From NCBI GenBank assembly GCA_007026445.1, contig VDMD01000008.1, positions 682,001 to 746,000 on the forward strand: 64,000 bases of DNA. Direction: 5' to 3'. How positions within the stretch are numbered: the stretch's first letter is position 1; the number at the start of each line of letters is the position of its first letter. This DNA comes from Schizophyllum amplum. Taxonomy: Eukaryota > Basidiomycota > Agaricomycetes > Agaricales > Schizophyllaceae. The notes under the pieces were generated by a model. That model was not told the origin of the DNA and made no database searches. It worked only from the letters and a program-made list of their open reading frames with translations. The position numbers and the translations under genes were made by a program. Of this stretch, positions 23,693-35,484 are shown in pieces.

Positions 23693-24335
23693 CTACGCCC
23701 CCGGCGCCTTGTATTTCAGGCGCTCCAGCTGCGCGATGCTGTCGTCTCCACTTGCGATGGCCGATTCAACGATCCGGACGAGCCCGACCATCGTTGGAGC
23801 GACCATCCACCACGTGGTAGTCTGCCACGAGTGGCCGCAAAGCAGGCTGAGGGCGGGTGCTGGGAGGGTGAAACCGAAGAGGAAGGCGAAGGTCGGGGCG
23901 AGGACGTAGGGCGGAGCTGACACGGAGAGATCGGCGAGGTTCTGTGCGATGGGATGTCGGAGGGAGGCTTGTGGAAGGATGTCTCTGGGTCGTAACCTGA
24001 GGAGCAGTGCGAGGTGCGCGAGAAGTTGAGTACGATGAAGGCGCGCGCGAAGGGGAGGGGTGGATCTGGGGTGCTGCGGGGGAATATGCGGAGGAGGGGG
24101 CTGTCTGTGGAGGCACGGAAGAGGAAGTGGAGATACCTAGGGGAGTGTCAACTTGGAGGAAGCGGCGCGAGGTCGGACAAGGTACGCACGACAGCATCGA
24201 CAGCCCAACGGCGACCGCGAGGGCGCGCAAATAGAGAGAGTAGAGCGGGTGTGCTGCGTCCTTAGCTAGAGATGAGGTCTTCTGTTCTGTGCCGAGGGAT
24301 TGACATGGTAAGTAGAGCGCGGGGGGAAGGAACAT
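23693..24335 (-). CDS. Small basidiomycete membrane protein, unknown function
   Basis: This is a plausible membrane protein whose family I do not recognise. The likely start is at 24335 (MFLPPALYL). Hydrophobic LRALAVAVGLSML is followed by an intron (gtacct...ccctag) and an aromatic-rich exon with YLHFLFRASTDSPLLRIFPR and FIVLNFSRTS. A second hydrophobic part follows in another frame: RDILPQASLRHPIAQNLAD, YVLAPTFAFLFGFTLPAPAL, TTWWMVAPTMVGLVRIVE and a soluble tail LERLKYKAPGA ending in TAG 23693-23695. The frame changes around 23995-24030, again consistent with one lost base. It lies head-to-head with RIO1, with about 275 bp between starts. Confidence 0.5.
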
Positions 24336-24610
24336 GGAGGACGCGCCTTGTTCGTCCAGGATGTGGTCATCGGCCTCGTTGTTTCAGATCCTCAGCAAAG
24401 TGAAAGGGTACGCGGCGCCGTACACCGGTCAGTGGCTCTCGCGAGGACATGGCGTCTGAGAAGAGAACGTGTCCGTGATGACACCGCCGTGCGTCCTGGA
24501 GGCCCGGCCACGCGGGCCGGATCCGGTAGCCGCATTTGGGAGGACTTGTAAGTAGTCACTTGTTCAATCATTTTCTTTTGTTCTTTTTCCGTCAAGATTC
24601 AGAATCCACC

Positions 24611-26566
24611 ATGGCCGCGCCAACCGCCCCCATCGACCCAGGACAGTTCGACGATGCGCCGGAGGAGGGGACGAGGCGAGACACTGCCTTCATTGATCTC
24701 TCGGACTCGGAGTCCTCCGACGCCTCTGAAGCGAACGCACCGAGCGACTCGGAAAGCTCGATCGACGACTTCTACGACGACACGCGTGTGGAGGACGAAG
24801 ATTGGGAGAATGCGGAGCGCGGTGCGTTATGCTCTTGCTTGTCTTCCTTTTGATTCTCACTACCACCCAGACTTCACGAAACAATACAATCGATTACGCC
24901 AGCACGTCGCCGTGCGCACCGGCAGCGCAGCCGGGACCTCCTCATCTACCAAGAAAGGCACTGCAGTAGCCCCCCTTCCCGCTGTAAACCATCCGAAGCA
25001 GCGCGCCGCCGCACAAACAAATGAACATGCGAAGGACAAGACGACCGATCAGTTGGCAGCGCTGAGTAAGTACTCCTCGCGCCTGGCGAAGATCGACGTG
25101 CCGTACACGATGGGTGTTGGTGTGAATCGCAAGGGCCCCAGCGCTACAGCGAATATGAAGGATAAGGCGGATCGCGCGACGAATGAGCAGGTGCTCGACC
25201 CGCGCACGCGCATCATCCTCTTCAAGATGATCGGCAGGGGGCTCGTGCATGAAGTGAACGGCTGTGTGAGCACGGGGAAGGAGGTCCGTTTGTGTTCCCC
25301 CCTGTGCATCTCATTATGGACTGACACATTGGCCAGGCAAATGTATACCACGCACTCACGCCGGAGAGCGCGCACTTGGCGCTCAAGATCTACAAGACGT
25401 CGATCTTGGTCTTCAAGGATCGCGACAAGTATGTGTCGGGCGAGTACCGCTTCCGCCGCGGATACAGCCGGCACAACCCGCGCAAGATGGTGCGCGTATG
25501 GGCCGAGAAGGAGATGCGCAACCTCAAGCGCCTCGTCGCGGCCGGTATCCGGTGCCCCGAGCCCATTGAGGTGCGGGAGAACGTTCTCGTAATGACCTTT
25601 GTCGGCGACGCCGAAGGCTGGTACGTATATCTCTGCCCATTTCGCCCTCACGTACTCATCACACATTCAGGGCCTCCCCTCGCCTCAAGGACGCCTCCCT
25701 GCCCGCATCCGAATGCACCCCCCTCTACGTCGAGCTCATTAGCATCGTGCGCACCATCTACCAGGAGTGCAAGCTCGTGCACGCAGATCTGTCCGAGTAC
25801 AACATATTGTTCCACGACGGGCACCTCTGGATCATCGACGTGTCGCAGAGCGTGGAACACGACCACCCGCACGCGTTCGACTTTTTGCGCAACGACTTGA
25901 AGAACGTGGAGGACTTCTTTGGCCGGCTGGGCGTGCCTTGCCTCGGGCTGCGCCGCGCGTTCGAGTTTGTGACGAAGGAGAATGTGGCGCGGGAGGGCGA
26001 GGCGGACGAGGACGTGCTGCGGCGGTGGATGGAGGAAGGCCCGGAACACGGTGCAGAGGCCCAAGATGGGGAGGACGCGAAGGAGCAGGCGAGCCACGAG
26101 GACGCGGTGTTCATGCGGTCGTATATCCCACGGACGCTGAACGAGGTGTACGATCCTGAGCGCGACGTGGAGGTGCTGCAGAGCGGCGGGGGCAAGGGGT
26201 TGATCTATGCGGATGCCGTTGGACTCGTGCTACCGGAAGGAGAGAATGCGGCAGTGCCGAGCGGCGGCGCCATACAGGAGAAGGACGAGGACGAAGAGCA
26301 GGAAGAAGGGGAGGCGGACGGCTCAGGCGAAGAGGACTCCGATGAGGACGGTGAGGGCTACGAGGAGAGGAAGCCTAGAGGACATCGACATGAAGACAAA
26401 GATGCCAAGAAGGTGAGTTCCGGCACGAAATGGCGTCGGAGACATCTGCTGATTTGGACCACAGGAGCGCAAGAAGGCAGTGAAAGCCGAAAATGCGGAA
26501 CGTAGGAAACAGAAAATGCCCAAGGCAGAGAAAAAGCGCATCATGAAGAAGAGTCGCGGAGGCTAA
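24611..26566 (+). CDS. RIO1: RIO1 atypical serine/threonine kinase
   Basis: Rio1 is needed for late maturation of the 40S ribosomal subunit in the cytoplasm. Exon 1 (24611-24821) encodes an acidic N-terminus. The RIO domain shows the P-loop-like STGKE|ANVYHA split by an intron, the ATP-binding [19 protein letters not shown], the RIO1 signature [20 protein letters not shown], catalytic [13 protein letters not shown] and metal-binding [13 protein letters not shown]. The C-terminus is acidic and then Lys-rich ([11 protein letters not shown]), as in other fungi. The stop is TAA at 26564-26566. All exons join in frame, so this gene is an intact control beside the broken ones. Confidence 0.95.
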
Positions 26567-26797
26567 CTGACGCTCGTTAGTAGGCGACTTCCAGCGTACC
26601 ACTTCCCCTGACCCAGTTTCCCTTCTCCTGCAGTCTTTTGGAGTATTATGTTGTGTGTATTATAGTATCGCTATACTTATGTACATTAGCCCATTACAGG
26701 CATTGTTTTGACGTTGGAAACGTAGAGCACGACCCATCCTCTGCTTACTGCGTGCATGTGCATCGCCCATGCACCCGTCCGCTCATACGGTCGTTGC

Positions 26798-29045
26798 TCA
26801 TGCGTCCGTAATGCACCCACGGCTCGCATCCGTGACGATCTTGGTGTACTTGTACAAGGTGCCCTGCGACACCTTGAGCGGCGGTGCCTTCCAAGCCGCG
26901 CGGCGCTTCGCGAGCTCCTCGTCAGAGACCTGCAGCTCGAGCGTGTTCTTCACCGCGTCCACGGAGATGAGTCGCCTCCTGCACCAGGGCATGGGCCGCC
27001 GACCTGCGCCTCGGGACGACGTGGCCGATGCAGAAGCCGTGGGAGCTGAAGATAAGGTGAGGTTAGGTGAAGTTGAGTGAGGGAAGGAGAAAAGACGTAC
27101 CCTCCGCTGAAGCGGCCGTCCGTGAGACAGGCGACGTCCATGCCGAGGCCGGCGCCCATGATCAAGCTGGTGGGCTTAAGCATCTCAGGCATGCCTATGC
27201 AGTGGGTTAACGGGACGCAGATAGCAGGGAAGAGAGGTAGACGACGTACCGGGGCCACCGACGGGACCTAGGTACCGCAGGATTACGACGGTCTTCTCGC
27301 CCTTCTTGATAGAGCCGGACTCGACGGCGTGCACAAAGTCCTCCTCGTTGTCGAACGCGCGCGCCTTGCCGGTAAAGCCAAGACCCTCCTTGCCCGTGAT
27401 CTTCGCCACCGCACCGCCAGGGGCCAGGTTGCCGCGCAATATCCTGCGGACACCCATTAGCCCATTAAGAAGAGTATTACTCCCGATCCCCTCACCTCAA
27501 ATGCCCAGTCTCCTTGATCGGCTTGTTCAGCGGGCGAATGAGGTCCTGGTTGTGGAACTCGAGCTCGCCGTGCTTGTGCACCCAGCGGTCGAGGTTTTCG
27601 CCGAGCGTGCGGCCCGTCACGGTCATGTTATTCCCGTCGATCATCTTGTTCTTGAGCAGGAAGTGAAGGATCTTGGGGATACCGCCGATCTGGTAGACGT
27701 GCTCCATCACGTATTTGCCGCTGGGCTTAATGTCGGCGAGGAAGGGGGTGCGGTCGGAGACGGTCTGGAAGTCGTCGATGCTGAGGTTGATGCCATATGC
27801 GTGAGCAATGGCGAGGAGATGCAGAACGGCGTTGGTGGAGCCACCGAGAACCATGGTAAGGACCTGGGAGAGAGTGAGTTGACTGGAAAAGCACAGCAGC
27901 ATATAGGCGTACGATAGCATTCTCGATGGCGCTCCTCGTTAGAATGTCTCGCGGCTTGATGTCCCGCTCCAGGAGCTCGCGCATCGCAGCGCCGACAGAC
28001 GCACATTCCTCCAGCTTCTCTGGTGAGGTTGCTGGGAACGAAGACGACCCGGGCAAGGTCATGCCCATGGCTTCCGAAGCGCTAGCCATCGTGTTCGCGG
28101 TGTACATCTGCGTGATATAAGCCAAAGTCTCATGCGAGACGCCTCAAGCCACATACACCACCACATGCACCAGGGCCAGGCAGGCGTGTCTGACGGTGTT
28201 GTAGCGCGTCTTCTCTGCCTCCTCTGTCCGCCCGTCCTGGAGGTACTTGCCGTACGCCTGGAACGCCGACACAAGGTCGAGTTGTGGGGCACCCTCACAT
28301 GAGCCTGGGCGGATGGTGCCACCGTAAACCATGAGACCGGGACGGTTCAGCCTGCCCACTAATATCATGAGTTAGCATGATGTTTTTGGGGAGAGAATGG
28401 AGGCACATACAGGCCATGAGCACACCAGGCATATTCTTGTCGCAACCTGGATAACACCATGCCGTCAAGATGGTGACCACCAGCCGCAGACTCGACGCAA
28501 TCCGCAATGAGGTCGCGCGACTGGAGGGAGTACGCCATGCCCTTAGTGCCCATGCTGATGCCGTCGCTGACGCCGACTGTCCCGAACTGGTAGCCAATGA
28601 TGTCTGCCTCGGTGAGCGAGCGCTTGATGTCTTGGCCGAGACCCAAAATGTGCTTGTTGCATCTGCTAGAGTTTAAGTACAGTAGGGGGCATGTTTACGA
28701 TGATGCTCACGGGTTTCCCTCATACCTGTATAGCACGGTGAGTCACTGCATGCTTCGTATGTGCTGCCTACGCACCAGACGCTTGCCACGCCGACCATCG
28801 CCTTCTCGAAGTCAGCGTCGCTCTGGACACCGTCCGTCGCGTACAGCATAGCCTTTGGAAAACTCATGAGCCGCGTTCACTAGAGGAAACATGTTCAGCA
28901 ATACCTGACTCGCGCCCTGGTCCTTGGGCTGGGTGATTATCCGACTGTGGCGGTTCATGATGGGCTTCTCATAACATTTTGCGGTCGTGGACAACGCTCT
29001 TGTTGACCTGCGCAATGCGGCGGACGGACGGCATTTGGAGAACAT
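26798..29045 (-). CDS. ILV3: Mitochondrial dihydroxy-acid dehydratase
   Basis: This dehydratase makes the 2-keto acids of Ile, Val and Leu synthesis in mitochondria and carries an Fe-S cluster. It starts at 29045 with a basic presequence ([19 protein letters not shown]). In order: [33 protein letters not shown] with a cluster Cys, [134 protein letters not shown] and a tail GCITDA. A 15-nt exon (28712-28726) encodes part of YEGNP. Frame breaks near 28447-28455, 28180 and 26975-27005 are each explained by lost bases in GG, CC or CCC. The enzyme is probably functional. Confidence 0.92.
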
Positions 29046-29403
29046 GTTGGTCGCGGTCAAGACGCGTCGGTCAGCAGCAGTCAACCAGCAGCCAGCTAAA
29101 GCTTCGATCAACCAATGATCGTGCGGGTGAACAAAATCGGTCGTCTCGGTCCGACGACCGACAAGTCCGATGCCACTGAGTCAGTTTTTTGGACGACGGA
29201 GTTGCACTTGGCCGAGAGTCTGACATCAAAGTTCAAGTTCAAGTTCAAGTAGGTAGGCCAATCGTTGTACAAATATATCTTCGCGTCTTTTATCTGCAGA
29301 CCTTGTCTACAGCCCACGATTTGTTGGCCTTTTCGGCTGAGACGGAAGACCGAATTGTGATGCGCATAACTGTAAGCATTACAGTGCCAACAAAAGAAGC
29401 AGT
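29046..29403. other. Intergenic: DHAD promoter
   Basis: This lies between two - strand genes. It includes a short GTTCAA tandem repeat (29232-29249). No gene is seen. Confidence 0.5.
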
Positions 29404-30857
29404 TCATGGTTGTCTCTGAAATATATGGTTAGCAAAGACCCGGATGTATTGCGGTTGCACAACTCACCTTCATACTACTAGCCGGCTGATGATTTGCAGA
29501 GGGTTCGACGTCGCTTGCAGAGTTTGCATGAGGGTCCCCTCCAGCAAAATTATGAATTGTTCGGAAAGAGTCCCCATTCATAGGATTTTTGGGCGGAGAG
29601 CTCCTAGACAAAGCGTCGTCAGTACGTCGCGCAGCTCCGAGAGCTGGCGTCGAAGACATGTCGGGCCGGTCGCGAGCGGCAGGCGTCAGCGCCCTTCGAG
29701 AGGTGGCCTCTGGCCAACGCAGCGCAGAGTATTGCGGCGGAGTGCTTTCTCGCTCGCCAGTCTCGTCGCGTAGGTTCCGCCTATTTGACCCCCTATTCTT
29801 GCCGGGCCCTCGCCGCCTCAGATTAGGGACATAGGAGCACTCCTGGGCTCGGTCTTCGCAAGCCTTGCACTTGGGCTTCGCGCCAGTGCACCGAAGTTTC
29901 CTTTCTGATCATAGACTCAGCAATGAGGAGTTCGGCGGGCAAAAGAACGCGCTCACGTCGGCAAAAATCACACGCGATATGCCCCGCCGTTCCAACTGCT
30001 CGCCGCCGAGGCTTCGGTTTCTCGGGCTGTTTATTCGAAGCTGGTGACGGAGGATTGGGCGACTGAGATGACGACCCCTCCTGGACGTCCGCGCGCTCCT
30101 CCAATCGAACGGTCTCGAGTTGCGCTCCTTGAGTTAGAGGCATCGGCCTGGAAAATTCTTTAAGTTCATCTCCGCGGTATGGCGTGCCTAGGACCCACGA
30201 TACACGTTGAGGTACTTGGGGCCAGTAGTCTGCACTCGGCCTTGTATACTTCGCTCTGCATGGTACCATCAGAAAATTAGATCTACGGCACACGCGAGCA
30301 AAGCAGCGGCACGGCACTCACAGAGGATACACGGAGTCCCGCCCGCCAAGCGCTGCCTGATGCGTTCCAACGGGTGGCTGCTCGCTAGATTGCTCGCTAC
30401 TGATCCTGGCCTGTTCGCTGGTGATACTCTGCTGCCCCCTCATGCCGCCGCACGGCATTACGGGAGGCGCCGCCGCTTCTGGACGCGCGTACGCAAAATT
30501 CATCGAAGGTCCCTGATGATTTGGGCCTCCTTGCGCCGACCCTCGACTCTGCGATGCCGTAAAGGTCCAATGGGCCTGGGTTTCCATGGGTGTTGCGGGC
30601 ACCCCGTTCGGCACAGTGTTGTCGTAGTAGCGCACGTAGGAGGACCAGGTCGGTTTGAAGGCTGGCGAGGCGGCAGTAGCAGCAGATGGGAAGGGTGAAT
30701 GAGTAACGTCTGTAGGAGGGCGAGTGAAGGTTGCAGGAGGGGATGCGTTATTTGTGTTGTCGCCGACGGAGTCCAGTTCGCAACCACGTTGCTCTGCCCA
30801 AGATGTCGCACGCAGGAAGGAAAGCTGGTGCGCGGAGGCTTCGTTTTCCCAGGTCAT
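29404..30857 (-). CDS. Zn2Cys6 protein with C-terminal zinc cluster
   Basis: The architecture resembles that of the gene at 19332-21127. It starts at 30857 (MTWENEASAHQLSFLRATSW). A Ser/Pro/Gln-rich first exon is followed, after an intron near 30280, by YTRPSADYWPQVPQRVSW and a basic stretch PEKPKPRRRAVGTAGH. The cluster is CDFCRQRKLRCTG, KPKCKAC and CSYVPNLRRRGPGKNRG, with an intron after CR in the same place and phase as its relatives. The tail is Arg/Ser-rich. A last intron (from AAG near 29467 to 29416) would add RQP and stop at 29404; without it the frame stops at 29429. No middle homology domain is visible. Nuclear DNA binding is inferred from the cluster. Confidence 0.75.
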
Positions 30858-30991
30858 AGTCTCGTGGCTGGACCTGGCCGTATGTGAGTGGGGAAGAAGC
30901 GGGATTGTGGCGTCGCAGTGAGGCGAGATGCCCTGTTGTTGCTGAGGGGAGAGAGGGTGGTCACGCGTCAAATACTCCCCGCTACGCTGCT

Positions 30992-30999
30992 CTTTTATA
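30992..30999 (-). promoter_or_regulatory. TATA box of the zinc-cluster gene
   Basis: The - strand reads TATAAAAG, about 135 bp before the ATG at 30857. Confidence 0.55.
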
Positions 31000-31391
31000 G
31001 TAGTGGTGCTTGGCCCGTGTCGTGGTGGTTCAGAGACAAAGAAGAAAGGCTCGCGGAGGCAGATCGGAGTCAAATTACAACCATGCGCCACACGCACCGA
31101 TCGGTCTTCCCCGCCTCCATTGGGCGTTTCATTTCCCGCGGTCTCGAACACCGCCTTCCATATCCAGCCGGTTGTGGGCGTGCTTTCCAGCGCCCCTGAA
31201 ATGGAGAGGACAAATATCTCCGTGACAAGGGAGGCGTGCAATGGGCGAAGAACAACACACGTCAGCTGTGATGAGCTCCTGCGCCCTTTCGCAGCTTGAA
31301 CGAGACTTGCATGGGTCACGCATGCTAGAATTCAGGTATCCCGTGATATTTCTGCATTGCCATACCGAGGGAGGGGGGAGGGCAAAGCTCT

Positions 31392-32885
31392 TCACGATCG
31401 AACGTCGGGAATATACAAGCGAGCAGCCTTCGCGATCCTGATCACCTTCTCAGCCTGCGAAACGATGTCAGCCAAGTTCTTACAATTTCACGAGGAGAAC
31501 AGGAATTTCACGGCGCGGGCAGCAATTTCACGGCACGGACAGCTTACCTGCTTGAGCATCGGCGCATCTATCATCTCTCCGTCGATAGCTACTGCACCTG
31601 TGCCCTTGGCTGACGCATATGCACATCGAGCTGATGAACAATTTTGGCGGCGCGCAAGATTTCTGTGGGCCATGTCAGTCACATTTTGACTAACAGTCGC
31701 GTACTCGCTCACCTTGCTCGGTGGGCACGTAGATGGACTGGATAGCGTCTACTTGAGAGGGATGTATGGCTTGCTGCATCAAGCAATCAGACTGCTTCGC
31801 GTTCAAAATGAATTAGCATTTGCGCACCTTGCCATTGAACCCAAGATTTCGGCCATCTCGACTCTCCTCCTTCAGCTCCTCTGAATCCTTGTAATTTACG
31901 CAAACCATGTCAATGGCCTCAAGTCCATGAGCCTTGGCGGCCATCACGATTCGCGACCGTGCGTATAGCAGCTCGCGCCGGGACTGCGTGCGGATGATGC
32001 CAGTATCGGCGCAGACTGTCAATCGGATAGCATTGTCAGGCTTCGCATGTAGGGCAGGTCATGTGAAAGCGACTTGCAATCTTCCGCAGCGAACTATCGG
32101 CCGTGTGAGCGTACGAAGTCTCAGAGTAAATGAAGCTCACCAACAAAGCGCTCAGCTGCACGTCCTGGCCATATCTCGACTCCCAGCGGCTGATAGATCC
32201 AATGTCCCACAAAGCTTTTGCGCTCTCAATGCTCGCGACAAGTTGGAGCTCACGGCGCGTATTCACGGGCATGAGCTTACGACTCAGGTCGGAAACGTAA
32301 TCGAGGTGCTCTATCGAGTTGACTTTGGGCAAAACGAGTGTGCCAACGGCGGAGGATTCCAACTGATCAAAAAGATCAGCGTTCATGTTCCTGAGCAATG
32401 AACGCCATTCATGGGCCCTGTGTTCGGCGGAACGTACAATGTGGGACATGTCTTCTTTGAAGAACTCTGTCTTGACGCTATTTACGCGTACCGCGACCCG
32501 TTGAGGGTCGAGCGCGTGTTGCTGTTGCTGTCGGTCGGTATAAGCAATGATTTTGTGTACATGAATCACGTATATCGATGCTCACCTGCAGAAAATGACG
32601 GAGCCTCAGTCTCGCCGCCTCCTTGTCCGCGGGTACAGGAGAGACGCTGTCTTCGAGATCGTAAATGATCATGTCTGATGTAACCTGCAATGACTTGGCC
32701 AGCATTTTGTCGGAAGACGCTGGCACGTAGAGCCAAGAGCGCCTCAAGCGAGGCTCCGGCACAGATGCAACGTGTCCGTTGTCGGCAGGACGGTTGTAGC
32801 ACCTGCGGCGGGTAGCATGGACCAAGCAGCGAGGTGCCGCGGGAGGCGTCCTCAGAGATGCAGATCCCAGACGGGAGATAAGCAT
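31392..32885 (-). CDS. CitE/CLYBL-like lyase, mitochondrial
   Basis: This belongs to the HpcH/HpaI aldolase–citrate lyase beta family. The nearest known role is CLYBL, which cleaves citramalyl-CoA in mitochondria; that role is inferred. It starts at 32885 with a basic presequence (MLISRLGSASLRTPP). Motifs: RRSWLYVPASSDKML, MIIYDLEDSVSPVPADKEAA, RVAVRVNSVKTEFF, LVLPKVNSIEHLDYVS, ELQLVASIESAKALWDIG, FAAED(F)CADTGIIRT, ELLYARSRIVMAAKAHGLEA, NLGFNGKQAIHPSQVDAIQ, AIDGEMIDAPMLKQ and AEKVIRIAKAA. FAAEDF is on a 16-nt exon (32078-32093) followed by a GC-AG intron. One base is missing near 31625, between KIVHQ and AKGTGAVAID. The stop is at 31392. Confidence 0.85.
31484..31543. repeat. 20-bp tandem repeat inside a CitE-like gene intron
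   Basis: AATTTCACG begins at 31484, 31504 and 31524, exactly 20 bp apart. The second and third units are nearly identical (AATTTCACGGCGCGGGCAGC and AATTTCACGGCACGGACAGC). Confidence 0.85.
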
Positions 32886-35484
32886 TTCATATCACAGTGA
32901 CTGGACTGCCCAGATCCTGAGGTTGGCTTTGTGTCCCAGTTCGCTCGACCCAAAAGTCGCTCCGCCAGGTTATGTCCCGATGCGAGCAGTAAGGCGCTGC
33001 TATATTTGCGCGTCCGTGAGTTGGGTGAATTCTAAGCGGACTGATTGCTCCCAAGAGAAAACAGAGAGAAACCTGGCAAAGGTGATGGCTCAGTCTGATG
33101 ACGACGTTGGGTCACGTTCACGACGTGATGCAAATGTGATTGGCCCACGATCAGGTGACTTATGGTTCGAGTTGTAAGTCGGGCTACCTTTCGACCTTGC
33201 CGCAGCTGTATCAAATCAGTCTTGCGTAAAGTGTTCGCGCCAGCGGCCAGACTAACAATGCAGTCCTCTCATCGAATGATGCATCTTGAGTTGTTAATAG
33301 CCAACCGCGACACACCTGACTCTCAGACGCAGGGTTCGCATGTTCGGGCGGGCGAACCGTCTGTCAAGCGATGTCGGGTTACCCAACGGCTGTTCGTCGA
33401 TTCCACGCATGCTACGACTCCTGGGTACACATGACGAAGATGTGTAACAAGTTAGTTTGTAAACGGTGGATTATCTGGCGCAGAGAAGTCATGACCGTCC
33501 GCTCGACGTTCAAACAGCCAGTTTTATGAGGACAGCGGGATGATGAGGGGCGGTGGCGGGCAAACAATAAACAGGGTAAAACCGAGACATCAGTGGATCA
33601 GCCGTACTAGATGGTAAGCACGGGTCGGGCATCTCGGGCTGCGTCGACGTGAGTCGAAGGCAGGAAGATGGACCCAAGTTGACTACGGCCGTCAGGTCTG
33701 TCCTGCTCTGTCCCTCACGATATGGAGACTCAGTGAGCATAAGTAGATTGTCGTCCGCAACGGCTACCCCGGTAAATGCAGCAGATGCAGCCGCCTGAGA
33801 TTGCGCGGGAAAAGGAAGAGATTGGAGAGCGGAAGAATTGTTCATGAGCCCTTCTCTTCCCCGTCCGTGCGCGGCGGGTGCGCGGCGGGCACGTTCTATT
33901 CGTCACCGGAGTCGGGAGGAATGGTTATTAAAGTATGAGCTTGCGCTTACCGGAACAGCAGGGGGCGGCGTCCAAAGGTTGTCCAACAAGGAGTTCAACA
34001 TGCCGACGAGCCGTTGTCTGCGTCCAACACGCTTCTGGCCTTCTATCCATTCAACGATGAGCGCAGAGTACGAGGCATGAGCATGAGGTTGCGGCGAGAT
34101 GCAACTGCTGTTCAGATTTGCGGCAGTTGCGAGGGGGCAAGCCACTGGCACCGGTGTTTGCGAATGTCGTGGGTCAAAAAGGACCTTCGATGACGGCCTT
34201 TTGTGAGTCTATGGTGCATTAGTAGAGGCCTAGATGCTGCAAGAAGAAGGTAAGTTGAGCACAGAAGCGCTTTGTGCATATAGGCAGGAGAGAAAGTCTG
34301 ACCTGTCATTCTGTGAGACTTGGTAGCCGCAGGGTAGCCGCAGTGCGCCCATGGAGCCACGCGGGCCGCGGCATGAAGCTGGCGTAAGGTACGTCCTGTT
34401 CTTATCATTGTCGCGACGCTCGTCAGAGTGGGAGGGCCTGCGGAGCCGGTAGATGAGTTCAGGATGAGCTACGGCGAGGGGGTGGCGGCAAGCGGATGGA
34501 CTAACGACCGCTGGCCCAGCTGCTGTAAGGTTTTGTACCGGCATAGCTAGACGATAGCGTCGGCACCGTATATAAAGGCCTGCCACAGATACGTGTTGAG
34601 CTACCAAGCATATGCCGTGTAGAAGAGGCCGGATGGAGTAGCGGGGCGGTGTCTCGGTATCGTCACGTCGCATCAGGGCCGACCAGCCGCAGGTTGTGGG
34701 GTTTAGTGAGAGGCTGTCACCTCTCAACCACCATTAAATGGCGCACAAGTTCTGCCAAAATATATTCATAGAGCCGGAAGGGAACCTCTTTACCGCTGGA
34801 TAGATGGTGTGAGTGCGCATGGTCAACGAGGTTAGCTAGGAATCAATACTGCAAGGCCCAGCGGAGGCAGGACGGATACTTAGAAGGACGAGCGGCCGTG
34901 GATCCCGGTGTTACGGACGTTCTCACGCTGAGCTGACTGCCCGATCGTGGCCCGCTGCTGGAGCCATCCGGTATCATGTGGCGGGGGAGGGTTGCGCGCC
35001 TGCGCGCCGCCGCGTGTAGCAGCGCGGTTCGCTGAATTGACTGGGAGTTTGCTGGGAGTTCTGAGGTATCGGACTGACAGGTCGGCAACAAGGCGGCAGT
35101 CGTCCGGCTTGGGAGGTGGGGCAGACCAACAAAAAAAACAGAAGAAAATGGGGGGTATATTGTAGTAAGACGGCGACGACGGAAGGCTGAGACGTCGTTT
35201 GCAGCCTAATCTGTGCAGGCGAAAATCAACATGGACGCGGGCTTGAAGTTGGAGGGAAAAGCCGAATCGGGGGACATGTCGGAAGACCCTGATGACATCA
35301 CATATCTCCGTACGCACACAAACAATTAATTGATCAGATTTGCCACGTGGGAGGCGCCCATTTCATCAATAATAGACGCGATTATTCGAGTGCGGAAGTG
35401 ACGAAGGGTATAAGATTCCCCTCACGACGCCGCGACTGCACCCGCCAGTCGCCCGCCCGCCCGCCCCTGTACGCGCCGCCGCCG
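32886..35484. other. Gene-poor region with one possible gene
   Basis: No conserved family is recognised here. It contains a candidate - strand coding piece (33510-34208), a + strand TATA-like GTATATAAAGG near 34569 with no obvious gene behind it, and a short acidic + strand frame at 35231-35329 (MDAGLKLEGKAESGD). The right end must hold the promoter of the regulator starting at 35485. Confidence 0.4.
33510..34208 (-). CDS. Hypothetical protein, uncertain
   Basis: Two open segments look protein-like but I do not recognise them. Exon A (about 33951-34208) gives SYSALIVEWIEGQKRVGRRQ and LVGMLNSLLDNLW, with an acceptor-like CATAG before it and a GTAAGC donor after it. The downstream segment (33510-33845) gives a Ser/Thr/Pro-rich sequence with MLTESPYREGQ and DLTAVVNLGPSS. 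Upstream exons were not found, so this may be a gene fragment. Confidence 0.3.

Noticed and set aside
29232..29249. GTTCAA x3 as a regulatory element
   Set aside because: It is too short and simple to call; treated as a chance microsatellite in the DHAD promoter.
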